Source: an uncultured Collinsella sp.
Lineage (GTDB): Bacteria; Actinomycetota; Coriobacteriia; Coriobacteriales; Coriobacteriaceae
DNA: 41,292 bases
Direction of reading: 5' to 3'
NCBI GenBank assembly: GCA_900545445.1
Contig: UQZH01000014.1
Location: forward strand, 1-41,292
This document shows positions 15,308-23,170 of the stretch, in pieces. The position numbers and the translations under genes are program-made. Position 1 is the first letter of the stretch. Every line of letters starts with the position of its first letter. Under the pieces are notes generated by a model. That model ran no database searches. It was not told the DNA's origin and was given only the letters and a program-made list of their open reading frames with translations.

Positions 15308-16234
15308 ATGCATTCTCCCCAACAGCGCGGCATGCAGGCCCAGCCGGTGTGCAGTCGTCGCATCTTTTTGGGTAGCGCTCTCGCTGCGAGCGCTTCCGTC
15401 GTCGCCGGCGCGCTCGCCGGCTGTCAGCGCCCGTCCACGCTCAAGGTGGTTCAGCCCACGACGGGCGGCGGTCGCGACGACCTGTCCGATTCCGTGATCG
15501 GCAAGGACAAGATCCGCATTGGTATGGAGGCGGCCTACGCCCCGTACAACTGGCAGGTTTCCGAGGCCAGCGAGTTCACCATCCCCATCGATAACGTGCA
15601 GGGCGCCTACGCCGATGGCTACGACGTGCAGATCGCCAAGATCGTCTGCAAGGCCCTCGGCGGCGAGCCCGTTGCCGTCAAACAGAGCTTCTCGGGTCTC
15701 ATCGATTCGCTCAACAACGGCCAGATCGACCTCATCATCGCCGGTATGAGCGCCACGCCCGAGCGTGAGGAGTCGGTCGGCTTCTCCGATCCGTACTTTA
15801 TCGGCTACTTTGGCCTGTTCGTAAAAGAGGGCTCGCCCTACCAAAACGCCACCAAGCTCAGCGACTTTAGCGGCGCCACGGTGCTCGGCCAAAAGGACAC
15901 CATGCTCGATACCGTCATCGACGAGATCCCGGGCGTTGTGCACAAAAACCCGGTCGATTCGGTCCCCACGGTGTTCTCGAATCTGCTGCAGGGCACGTGC
16001 GACGCCGTGACCTACAACACCGAGAACGAGAAGGGCTATATGGCCCAAAACCCCGGTATCGTCCCCATCCATTTTGCCGAGGGCGAGGGCTTTAAGCAGG
16101 AGGTCGCGGCAAACGTCGGCTGCCGCAAGGGCTCGGACAAGCTCCTTAAGCTCATCGACAAGACACTCAAGGGTGTCAGCCAGGAGGAGCGCGACCAAAT
16201 GTGGGACGCGTGCCTCGATCGTCAGCCGGCATAG
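15308..16234 (+). CDS. Amino-acid ABC transporter substrate-binding lipoprotein (Tat type)
   Basis: A 308-residue extracytoplasmic solute-binding protein of family 3 (polar amino acids). The N-terminus carries a twin-arginine motif SRRIFLG (residues 16-22), a hydrophobic stretch and a lipobox LAGC with C39 as the lipidated cysteine. This predicts folded export by Tat and membrane anchoring. The mature domain starts with IRIGMEAAYAPYNW and contains GYDVQIAKIVCKAL, IDLIIAGMSATPER and the SDPYFIGYFGLFV hinge region typical of the family. ATG at 15308 follows GGGAAGG. It is the first gene of a three-gene importer operon (gaps of 9 and 22 bp). Confidence 0.92.
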   Translation: MHSPQQRGMQAQPVCSRRIFLGSALAASASVVAGALAGCQRPSTLKVVQPTTGGGRDDLSDSVIGKDKIRIGMEAAYAPYNWQVSEASEFTIPIDNVQGAYADGYDVQIAKIVCKALGGEPVAVKQSFSGLIDSLNNGQIDLIIAGMSATPEREESVGFSDPYFIGYFGLFVKEGSPYQNATKLSDFSGATVLGQKDTMLDTVIDEIPGVVHKNPVDSVPTVFSNLLQGTCDAVTYNTENEKGYMAQNPGIVPIHFAEGEGFKQEVAANVGCRKGSDKLLKLIDKTLKGVSQEERDQMWDACLDRQPA

Positions 16235-16243
16235 GGAGGCAGC

Positions 16244-17392
16244 ATGAAAACCATCAATCGTCTGGCCTCCTTTATCAAGGCCGACCACCGTTATGTGTAC
16301 CTGGGCACGAGCGTTATCGCGGCGCTCGGCCTGGCGTTTAGCCAACGCAACCCCACGCCGCTGAGCTTCTTAGCCCCCACCGGTATCTTTCAGGATTGCC
16401 TTTGGGCGATTCTTTGGGCCTGGCTCGTCGTGTCGGCGGCGGCGCTCGTCACCAAGCTCATGCACTGGAACGACTATCGCGAAACGTCGCCGTTTGCTTC
16501 CGAGCGCTTCCGTCGCGGCGCGCGCCTGGGCAGCTATGTCGTGGTCGCCATCGCGGTGTTTTTTTTCGTGGACCGCTGCGTCATGTCGTTTATCGATCTG
16601 GTGCAGGTGAGCATTGTCTCGGATTCCAACCCTAGCGACTTTTTGTCGAGCCTGGTCTACATGACCTACAAGAGCGGGGACTTCTTTATCCGCGGCATCG
16701 AGATCACCATCGCGCTTGCCACCTTCGGCACCGTCATCGCATTCTTCCTGGCGTTGCTCTTTGTGTTCCTGCGTATTCAGACCTTCGATCGCGTGGACAA
16801 CGACCTGGTGCGCTTCTTTAAGAGCATTGGCCGCGGCTTTGCGACCATCTACTCCACCATCGTGCGCGGCACGCCCATGATGGTCCAGGGCCTGCTCATC
16901 TATTACGCGGGTTTCACCGTTTTGCGCGGCATGGGCTTCGAGACCGCCCAGGCCAACCAGATCTGGAGTACCTTCACCGCCGGCCTCGTCACCATCTCGC
17001 TCAACTCCACCGCCTACATGATGGAGGTCCTGCGCGGCGGCATCGAGTCCATCGACCCCGGCCAGGCCGAGGCAGCGCGCTCGCTGGGCCTGTCGCAGTG
17101 GCAAGCCATGCGCAAAGTCGTGTTCCCCCAGGGCATTAAAAACGCGATTCCGGCGCTCACCAACGAGCTCATCATCAACATCAAGGACTCGTCGGTGCTC
17201 TCGGTCATCGGCGTGTTCGACCTCATGTACGCCACCACCACCGTCGCCGGCGTGTACTACCGCCAGATGGAGGTCTACTGCGTGGCGCTCGTGGTCTACC
17301 TGATCCTGACGCTCGTGGCGAGCCGCCTGCTCGAAGCCTTTGGCAAAAAACTTGGTGCCGAGGCTCCGGCCACGTTGCCCAGCTCCAACTAG
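16244..17392 (+). CDS. Amino-acid ABC transporter permease
   Basis: A 382-residue membrane protein. The C-terminal about 230 residues form a HisM/GlnP-type permease with TLAT-like FFIRGIEITIALATFGTV, the conserved RGTPMMVQ segment and the EAA loop EAARSLGLSQWQAM that docks to the ATPase. The N-terminal about 130 residues add three extra membrane segments not present in the shortest family members. The start ATG has GGGAGG upstream. It forms the membrane channel for the lipoprotein encoded just before; the homodimer is inferred because only one permease gene is present. Confidence 0.93.
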   Translation: MKTINRLASFIKADHRYVYLGTSVIAALGLAFSQRNPTPLSFLAPTGIFQDCLWAILWAWLVVSAAALVTKLMHWNDYRETSPFASERFRRGARLGSYVVVAIAVFFFVDRCVMSFIDLVQVSIVSDSNPSDFLSSLVYMTYKSGDFFIRGIEITIALATFGTVIAFFLALLFVFLRIQTFDRVDNDLVRFFKSIGRGFATIYSTIVRGTPMMVQGLLIYYAGFTVLRGMGFETAQANQIWSTFTAGLVTISLNSTAYMMEVLRGGIESIDPGQAEAARSLGLSQWQAMRKVVFPQGIKNAIPALTNELIINIKDSSVLSVIGVFDLMYATTTVAGVYYRQMEVYCVALVVYLILTLVASRLLEAFGKKLGAEAPATLPSSN

Positions 17393-17414
17393 GCTTAAGA
17401 CGAGGAGAATCATC

Positions 17415-18200
17415 ATGGCAGATACCGCCACTACCGGCGTTGCGGCCGCCGCACAGACCAATGAGCCGCTCATCCGCGTCGAGGGCCTGCGCAAAAGCTT
17501 CGGCTCGCTCGAGGTGCTCAAGGGCATCGACCTGTCCGTTAACCCCGGCGAGGTCGTCACCATCATCGGCGCCTCGGGCTCGGGCAAGTCGACCTTCCTG
17601 CGCTGCCTCAACCTGCTCGAGACCCCGGACGCGGGCCACATCTGGTTCCACGGCCAGGATCTCACGGCCGAGCGCTGCAATATCAATAAACTCCGCGAGG
17701 ACATCGGTATGGTGTTCCAGGGCTTTAACCTGTTCAACAACATGGATGTGCTCGACAACTGCACGCTTGCGCCCGTCACGCTCAAAAAGATGAGCAAGGC
17801 CGAGGCTGAAAAAATTGCGATGGAGCATCTGACGAGCGTGGGACTCGAAAAGTTCGCGCACGCCGCCGTGGGCCGCCTGTCCGGTGGTCAAAAACAGCGC
17901 GTGGCCATCGCTCGTGCCCTGTGCATGAATCCGCAGATTATGCTGTTCGACGAGCCGACCTCCGCGCTCGACCCCGAGATCGTGGGAGAGGTGCTCGAGG
18001 TCATGCGCAAGCTCGCTGCCGACGGCATGACCATGGTCGTCGTCACGCACGAGATGGCCTTTGCCCGCACCGTGTCCGATCGCGTGGTCTTTATGGACAA
18101 GGGCGTGGTCCTCGAGGACGCCGCGCCGGCGGAGCTCTTTGGCAACCCCAAGCACCAGCGTACCCGCGAGTTCCTCTCGCGTTATCTCGAGGACAAATAA
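17415..18200 (+). CDS. Amino-acid ABC transporter ATP-binding protein (GlnQ-like)
   Basis: A 261-residue cytoplasmic ATPase with Walker A GASGSGKST (52-60), Q-loop Q102, signature LSGGQ (155-159), Walker B IMLFDE (175-180, catalytic E180) and switch H212. All catalytic residues are intact. The pattern FQGFNLFNNMDVLDN and the D-loop SALDPE are typical of the polar amino-acid importer class. ATG at 17415 follows GAGGAG. It completes the importer operon. The specific amino acid is not predictable. Confidence 0.94.
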   Translation: MADTATTGVAAAAQTNEPLIRVEGLRKSFGSLEVLKGIDLSVNPGEVVTIIGASGSGKSTFLRCLNLLETPDAGHIWFHGQDLTAERCNINKLREDIGMVFQGFNLFNNMDVLDNCTLAPVTLKKMSKAEAEKIAMEHLTSVGLEKFAHAAVGRLSGGQKQRVAIARALCMNPQIMLFDEPTSALDPEIVGEVLEVMRKLAADGMTMVVVTHEMAFARTVSDRVVFMDKGVVLEDAAPAELFGNPKHQRTREFLSRYLEDK

Positions 18201-18224
18201 CCGACCGCAAACGCTTATGTGGCA

Positions 18225-18247
18225 GGGCCGCTCCGGTGGGGCGGCCC
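18225..18247 (+). terminator. GC-rich hairpin after the amino-acid importer operon
   Basis: GGGCCGCTCC and GGGGCGGCCC form a 10-bp stem with one G-U pair and a 3-base loop. No T-run follows, so it may only stabilise the transcript end or weakly attenuate read-through into the peptidase gene 25 bp further on. Confidence 0.4.
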
Positions 18248-18272
18248 TCGTCATCACAATCGAAAGGATGCC

Positions 18273-19700
18273 ATGGCCGAGGTTTGGCGCTTCTTTGCGC
18301 ATGAGGATGATTTTGCCGATTTGGACGAAGCTGGCGCGTGCGAGCGCTTGGGCCGCGTGCTGTCGTTTCCGACTGTCTCGAGCATGGATGCCGAGGCGGT
18401 GGACTGGCAGCCCTTCGACGACCTGCGCGTCTATATGCAGCAGGCCTGGCCGCGCGTGTTTGCGGCGGGCGAGGTCGAGCTTATCGACCATTCGCTATTG
18501 GTGACGCTTAGCGGTTCCGACCCCGCCCTCAAACCCGTCATGCTCATGGGCCACATGGACGTGGTCCCCGTGGTGCCCGGCACCGAGGCTGACTGGACGC
18601 ATGCCCCCTTTAGTGGCCACGTGGACGACACCTACATTTGGGGTCGCGGCGCTATCGACATGAAAGACCAGGTCGCAGGCATTCTCGAGGCGGTTGAGTA
18701 TGCGCTGGCGCACGGCTGGGAGCACGAGCGCACCCTGCTGCTCGCCTTTGGCCAGGACGAGGAGACTACGCAGTACGGCGCAGGCGCCATCGGCCGCGTG
18801 CTCGAGGAGCGCGGCATTGAGCTTGAGTACCTGATCGACGAGGGCGACTACCGTATTGTTTCGGCTGCCGAGTACGGCGCGGGCGAGGGCTGGCTTATGC
18901 ATGCCGACCTTGCCGAGAAGGGCTATGCCGATATCGTGCTCAAGACGAAGAGTGAAGGCGGGCATTCGTCTAACCCCTACGGCGGCACTTCGCTCGAGGT
19001 GCTGAGCCGTGCCATCGCCGCAATCTGCGATATCGAGTGGCCGACGCGTGTGACCGATCTGCTTGCCGTACAGCTCGTCGAGCTGGGGCTCTACACGGCC
19101 GATGAAATTGCCGCCAACGGGGATGCCATTGTCCGCGATTGCCTCGTCAGCAAAAAGCTCTATCCGCTGGTGACGACCACCTGCGCGCCCACGCAGATCG
19201 AGGGCGGCAGCACTGGCGCTAACGTGATGCCACAGGATATGTGGGCCAATATCAACTTCCGCATGCTCGAGGGTGCGGGCGTGGCCGATGTCGTTACCTG
19301 CTGCTGCGAGGCCGTTGCCGCGGCGGGCCTTGCCGGACGTGTGGAGGTCGAACTCGGCCCCGGCAGCTCCGAGCCCTCGCCGTCCCCGCGTGTCGGCGGA
19401 CCGGGACTTGAGGCCGTTCGCGCCATTGCCGCCCGCTATTTCCGTGATCCAAAGGGGACGGAGGAAAACGGATCATCTACGACGGGCGGGGCTCCTGTCA
19501 GCATCGTCCCCTCAACTGTCATCGGCGCGACCGACGCTGCCAACTATCAGCGCATTTGCTCCGAGTGCATTCGTTTTTCGGCGTTTGTGGTCGACGATGA
19601 CGAGTGCGAGCGCGGTGTCCACGGCACTAACGAGCGCATTACCCGCCGTGCCTACCTCCAGGGTGTCCGCTTCCTCATCGCCCTGCTCCACACGCTCTAG
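18273..19700 (+). CDS. M20-family metallopeptidase (dipeptidase/acetylornithine-deacetylase-like)
   Basis: A 475-residue zinc peptidase of the M20 superfamily. Likely metal ligands and catalytic residues are H94 and D96 (GHMDVVPV), D129 (WGRGAIDMKD), E163/E164 (GQDEETTQYGA) and a late His in ERGVHGTNE. A lid domain with EGGHSSNPYGGTS sits in the middle. It may process peptides or amino-acid derivatives brought in by the importer upstream. Residues 392-401 (DPKGTEENGS) are encoded by a 31-bp intergenic-type REP (19445-19475) inserted in frame. This region joins back to the catalytic domain and could be a tolerated loop. ATG at 18273 follows GAAAGGA. Confidence 0.88.
   Translation: MAEVWRFFAHEDDFADLDEAGACERLGRVLSFPTVSSMDAEAVDWQPFDDLRVYMQQAWPRVFAAGEVELIDHSLLVTLSGSDPALKPVMLMGHMDVVPVVPGTEADWTHAPFSGHVDDTYIWGRGAIDMKDQVAGILEAVEYALAHGWEHERTLLLAFGQDEETTQYGAGAIGRVLEERGIELEYLIDEGDYRIVSAAEYGAGEGWLMHADLAEKGYADIVLKTKSEGGHSSNPYGGTSLEVLSRAIAAICDIEWPTRVTDLLAVQLVELGLYTADEIAANGDAIVRDCLVSKKLYPLVTTTCAPTQIEGGSTGANVMPQDMWANINFRMLEGAGVADVVTCCCEAVAAAGLAGRVEVELGPGSSEPSPSPRVGGPGLEAVRAIAARYFRDPKGTEENGSSTTGGAPVSIVPSTVIGATDAANYQRICSECIRFSAFVVDDDECERGVHGTNERITRRAYLQGVRFLIALLHTL
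19445..19475. repeat. TGATCC-family REP embedded in the M20 coding sequence
   Basis: Ends TGATCC and GGATCA are inverted repeats around AAAGGGGACGGAGGAAAAC. It is 27 of 31 identical to the intergenic copy at 6502-6532. The reading frame stays open across it. Confidence 0.8.
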
Positions 19701-19769
19701 AATGTGACAAAGCGACAGTCCCTTTGTTGGCCGTTGGGAACGTTCTTAAACGACTAGTCGTTAAGGAAC
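19701..19769. repeat. Partial TGTGACAAAG REP followed by a TTAAACGACTAG palindrome
   Basis: AATGTGACAAAG...CCTTTGT (19701-19727) has lost its last bases. A second element follows: GTTCTTAAACGACT (19742-19755) and AGTCGTTAAGGAAC (19756-19769), an imperfect palindrome with perfect centre ACGACTAGTCGT. Half of the second element recurs at 21243-21264. The rest of this 291-bp gap up to prfA holds only the short leader ORF listed separately. Confidence 0.7.
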
Positions 19770-19883
19770 ATACCCGACGGCTACGTCCACTCATTCCGTG
19801 CGGGTTATATGCAGGTTTGTCTGCGCACGCTATCATGTATGGGTTAGACCGCAACTATGTACCCCACACGCGAAGGGATGCGC

Positions 19884-19910
19884 ATGTATCTGAAGATCGA
19901 CATGTTCTAG
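19884..19910 (+). other. Possible 8-codon leader peptide upstream of prfA
   Basis: AAGGG followed six bases later by ATG opens a frame of eight codons (MYLKIDMF) ending in TAG; an upstream in-frame ATG at 19878 would add two codons. It ends 81 bp before prfA, and a small GGCGC-CAT-GCGCC hairpin follows. Because prfA encodes the factor that reads UAG/UAA stops, a leader ending in UAG could in principle sense RF1 levels. This is speculation from position alone. Confidence 0.2.
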
Positions 19911-19991
19911 CTGGGCTTACCCCCGCAGTGGCGCCATGCGCCCCATCAACTCTGCCGATTTTCATCTTCACGCATATAAAGGAGTCCTGCC

Positions 19992-21059
19992 ATGCGCGAC
20001 AAGCTCGAAAAGATCATCAAGGCCTACGAGGAGCTCGAGAAGAAGCTGTCCGACCCGGCCGTCGCCTCCGACATCAAGGAGTTCACGCGTCTCAACAAGG
20101 AGTACGCGCACCAGTCCGACCTCATTGCCGCTTCGCGCGAGTACATCGGCGCGCTCGACGACATCGAGGCTGCCAAGGAAATGCTCCACGATACCACCGA
20201 CGCCGATGAGAAGGAGATGCTCCAGATGGACATCTCCGAAAACGAGGCCAAGCTTCCCCAGCTCGAGGAAGACATTAAGTACATGCTCATCCCGAGCGAC
20301 CCCAACGACGACAAGAACACCATCGTCGAGATCCGTTCCGCCGCCGGTGGCGACGAGGCGGCCATCTTTGCCGGCGATCTGTACAAGATGTACCAGCGCT
20401 TCTGCGAGTCGCGCGGCTGGAAGACCACCGTGCTCGATTCCAGCCCCAGCGAGGCCGGCGGCTTTAAGTCCATCGAGTTCAAGGTCGAGGGCGACCGCGT
20501 CTACTCCGTCATGAAGTACGAGTCCGGCGTGCATCGCGTCCAGCGCGTCCCCAAGACCGAGTCCCAGGGTCGCATCCAGACCTCCACGGCAACCGTCGCC
20601 GTGCTTCCCGAGGCCGAGGAGATCGACGTTCAGATCAACCAGTCCGACCTGCGCATCGATACTTACTGCGCTTCGGGCCCTGGCGGTCAGTGCGTTAACA
20701 CCACCTACTCCGCCGTGCGCATCACCCACCTGCCCACCAACACCGTGGTGCAGTCGCAGGAGCAGCGCTCCCAGATCCAGAACCGCGAGGTCTGCATGCA
20801 GATGCTGCGCGCCCGTCTGTACGAGATGGAGCTCGAGAAGCAGCAGGCAGAGCTTGGTGCCGAGCGCCAAAGCCAGATCGGCCACGGTAACCGTTCCGAG
20901 AAGATCCGTACCTACAACCAGCCCCAGGACCGCGTGACCGATCACCGCATCGGCTTCAACTCCACCTACAACGGCGTTCTTCTGGGCGACCAGCTCGGCA
21001 CCGTGATCGAGGCACTCGCCGCCGCCGAGCGAGCCGAGAAGCTGGCACAGGCTGTTTAG
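19992..21059 (+). CDS. prfA: Peptide chain release factor 1
   Basis: A 355-residue class I release factor that recognises UAA and UAG in the ribosomal A site and triggers peptide release. The codon-reading tripeptide is P187-K188-T189 (the RF1-type PxT), and the catalytic loop GPGGQ has GGQ at 231-233. The glutamine is the methylation target of PrmC, encoded in the next gene. Length is normal. ATG at 19992 follows AAAGGAG. The prfA-prmC linkage is conserved in many bacteria. Here the two genes are separated by 595 bp of repeats, and a structured repeat begins at the stop codon. Confidence 0.97.
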   Translation: MRDKLEKIIKAYEELEKKLSDPAVASDIKEFTRLNKEYAHQSDLIAASREYIGALDDIEAAKEMLHDTTDADEKEMLQMDISENEAKLPQLEEDIKYMLIPSDPNDDKNTIVEIRSAAGGDEAAIFAGDLYKMYQRFCESRGWKTTVLDSSPSEAGGFKSIEFKVEGDRVYSVMKYESGVHRVQRVPKTESQGRIQTSTATVAVLPEAEEIDVQINQSDLRIDTYCASGPGGQCVNTTYSAVRITHLPTNTVVQSQEQRSQIQNREVCMQMLRARLYEMELEKQQAELGAERQSQIGHGNRSEKIRTYNQPQDRVTDHRIGFNSTYNGVLLGDQLGTVIEALAAAERAEKLAQAV

Positions 21060-21228
21060 GTTACGCGGTTTTACCAAACCGCGTAACGGCTCGACGCTGC
21101 AAACGCCCCTAAGCGGCAATCTGACGTTCAATCGTCGGTCGCGTACCAAAGTACGCTTCCCTCCTCTTTCACGTCACCTTGCTCGCTTAGGGGCGTTTTC
21201 GCTGACTTATGCTCAACCTGCGGCGCCT
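21060..21228 (+). repeat. Structured composite repeat, copy 2
   Basis: It starts at the last base of the prfA stop region: a perfect 12-bp hairpin GTTACGCGGTTT/AAACCGCGTAAC with TACC loop (21060-21087), then GGCTCGACGCTGC. A 15-bp long-range stem follows (21101-21115 with 21184-21198), with inner hairpin GCGTAC-CAAA-GTACGC, ending in GCTCAACCTGCGGCGCC. Paired positions differ from copy 1 in a compensatory way. Confidence 0.8.
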
Positions 21229-21654
21229 TAGAGGTGGTCATTGGGGACGTTCTTAAACGACTAGGTTGGGCTTATTGCTTTGAGATGTTATTCAATCGTC
21301 TTTGATAGACTTCAAGCTGTCTACCTGCTGAAAGCAATTAACGGTATGCATCTGCAATTGAAAATATTGCTTGAAAAATCGTCCAAGAAGTCGCGGGGTG
21401 ATTTTTGACGCGTTGCGCGTCAAGTGATGTGGCAAGCGTTTGGTTAGATATTGGTTAGTTTTGGGGCAACCTTGCCAAAAGCTTGACGAATGCAAATCTA
21501 GACGTCGACGAATGAACAATTTGAGCGAGCTCGGTGCAAAATTCTGGGCTGATTCTCGATAATCGCCTTCAATCGTCCCTTGCCAAGCGCTGGCCTCGCG
21601 TACAATCTGCTCCGACATTCGCGCGCCGCCTGGCGCTTAAGAGGGGAGGACCCC
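21229..21654. other. Gene-free region between prfA and prmC
   Basis: Holds a half copy of the GGGGACGTTCTTAAACGACTAG repeat (21243-21264) and then about 240 bp of noticeably AT-rich sequence with a 16-base match to the MITE interior (21313-21328). A perfect hairpin TTGACGCG-TTG-CGCGTCAA lies at 21405-21423. A possible prmC promoter is TTGCCA (21580-21585), a short 15-base spacer, then TACAAT (21601-21606). No coding sequence was recognised. Confidence 0.55.
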
Positions 21655-22905
21655 ATGGCAAACGAGATCTGGACCATCAAGCGTTGTCTCGAGTGGACCA
21701 AGGAGTACCTGGCCGAGCGCGGCGAGGAACACCCCCGTCTTTCTGCCGAATGGCTGCTGTGCGCAGCCACGGGTCTGGCGCGCATCGACTTATATATGCG
21801 TATGGACGAGACGCTCGATGCGGCGCAGCTCGAGACCATGCACGCGGCGGTCGTCCGTCGCGCCAAGGGCGAGCCGCTGCAGTACATCACCGGCAGCACG
21901 CAGTTCCGCATGATCGACGTCGCGTGCGCCCCCGGCGTACTCATTCCGCGTCCCGAGACCGAGATGCTCGTCGAGGAAGTCCTCAATTATCTGGATGCCG
22001 AGGTGCTGAGCCCCGAGGCTGCCGCCCGTCAGCGCGTTGAGCTGCCCTGGAACGACGAGGTCGAGCAAGCGCGCAAAGTCGAAGCCGCATTGGCCGACGA
22101 GCGAGCGACGGCCGAGCGCCGTGCCGCTAACCTCACGGCTGCCGATGAGGCTGCGCTGGGTGGCGACGTACTGGGCAGCCGTGCCTATGCCGAGGAACTG
22201 GCCGACCGCGAGGCCGAGGAAGCCGCCACGCAGATAGCAGAAGCCGAAGCCGCGGAAGCCGCCGAACCCGAGCTCGACGAATACGGCATCGCCATCGAGG
22301 GCGCCGACCAGGAGACGGCTTCAGCTCAGGATGCCGCTGCGCCTGCCCCAGCCGAGCCCCGCACTGCCCGCGTTCTCGAGGTCGGCTGCGGCACGGGCTG
22401 CATCTCGCTTTCCCTTGCCTGGGAGCGCCGCGGCCATGTCACCTGCACCGCTACCGATATCGAACCGCGTGCCATTGACCTGGCCACCAAAAACCGCGAC
22501 GCGCTCGGGCTTACGTCCGATGAGGTCGCCTTCAGCCTCACAAACCTGGTGAGCTCTATCCCCCGCGAGGAATGGGGCACCTTCGACGTGCTCGTCTCCA
22601 ACCCGCCTTACATTCCGACTGACGTCATGCGCTCGCTGCCGCACGAGGTCAAGGACTTCGAGCCCGATTTAGCGCTCGAGGGCGGTGCCGACGGCCTTGA
22701 TATCTTCCGCCGCCTGCTCAATGCGGCGCCCTATATGCTGCGCGCCGGCGGCCTGTTTGCCTGCGAGCTCTACGAGGGCGCCCTCGACGCCGCCGCCGAG
22801 CTCTGCCGCCAGGCGGGTCTCTCGGACGTGCGCATCGTCCGCGACCTCACCGATCGTCCCCGTATCGTTCGAGCCATCGTCACCGAGCCCAAACAGCGCC
22901 AGTAA
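21655..22905 (+). CDS. prmC: Peptide chain release factor glutamine N5-methyltransferase with acidic insert
   Basis: Methylates the GGQ glutamine of RF1 and RF2 using S-adenosylmethionine. The N-terminal substrate domain (1-112) has LQYITGSTQF and PRPETEMLVEEVL. The Rossmann domain (237-416) has VLEVGCGTGCISLSLA (240-255) and the catalytic NPPY (316-319). Between them lies an insert of about 120 residues (113-236), rich in Ala and Glu, where the usual 280-300-residue enzyme has almost nothing. It is therefore 416 residues long. The insert is charged and probably helical or disordered. ATG at 21655 follows GAGGGGAGGA. No frameshift is visible, so it appears functional. Confidence 0.93.
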   Translation: MANEIWTIKRCLEWTKEYLAERGEEHPRLSAEWLLCAATGLARIDLYMRMDETLDAAQLETMHAAVVRRAKGEPLQYITGSTQFRMIDVACAPGVLIPRPETEMLVEEVLNYLDAEVLSPEAAARQRVELPWNDEVEQARKVEAALADERATAERRAANLTAADEAALGGDVLGSRAYAEELADREAEEAATQIAEAEAAEAAEPELDEYGIAIEGADQETASAQDAAAPAPAEPRTARVLEVGCGTGCISLSLAWERRGHVTCTATDIEPRAIDLATKNRDALGLTSDEVAFSLTNLVSSIPREEWGTFDVLVSNPPYIPTDVMRSLPHEVKDFEPDLALEGGADGLDIFRRLLNAAPYMLRAGGLFACELYEGALDAAAELCRQAGLSDVRIVRDLTDRPRIVRAIVTEPKQRQ

Positions 22906-22919
22906 TATTTATTAACTGG

Positions 22920-22949
22920 TTAGCAAAAATTATAAAGTAGTTTATAATT
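22920..22949 (+). promoter_or_regulatory. hicAB promoter with overlapping palindromic operator
   Basis: -35 TTAGCA (22920-22925), 17-base spacer, consensus -10 TATAAT (22943-22948). The palindrome AATTATAAA-GTAG-TTTATAATT (22928-22949, perfect 9-bp arms) covers the spacer and the -10 box, as expected for autorepression by HicB. Repression itself is inferred from position and from known HicAB modules. Confidence 0.75.
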
Positions 22950-22973
22950 AGGACGGCTGAAAGAGGTCGGCCC

Positions 22974-23159
22974 ATGCAACCTCCTACCTTTCGGGAAATC
23001 ATTGCCCTACTCAAGCACGATGGATTCGTGAAGGTCGCGCAAGTCGGTAGTCATGCTAAGTATGTTTCTGGTGACCGCGTTGTCACCGTGAACGGTTCTG
23101 GTGGTGATCGACCAAAGAAGGGCACGTGGGCAAGTATTCGTCGCCAAGCTGGATGGTAG
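22974..23159 (+). CDS. hicA: HicA-type mRNA interferase toxin
   Basis: A 61-residue toxin with the double-stranded-RNA-binding-like HicA fold. The catalytic histidine is H27 in QVGSHAKY, and the C-terminus GTWASIRRQAGW matches the family's KGTLxxIxKQAGL end. It is predicted to cleave mRNA when free of HicB. RBS is AGAGG, ATG at 22974. The antitoxin gene follows after 11 bp. The pair sits between prmC and the Sua5-family gene, interrupting a conserved gene neighbourhood, and has its own AT-rich promoter, which suggests acquisition by transfer. Confidence 0.9.
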   Translation: MQPPTFREIIALLKHDGFVKVAQVGSHAKYVSGDRVVTVNGSGGDRPKKGTWASIRRQAGW

Positions 23160-23170
23160 TTGGAGGCAAA

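Noticed and set aside
18225..18247. A full intrinsic terminator after the amino-acid importer
   Set aside because: The stem is good but no T-run follows; kept only as a low-confidence hairpin.
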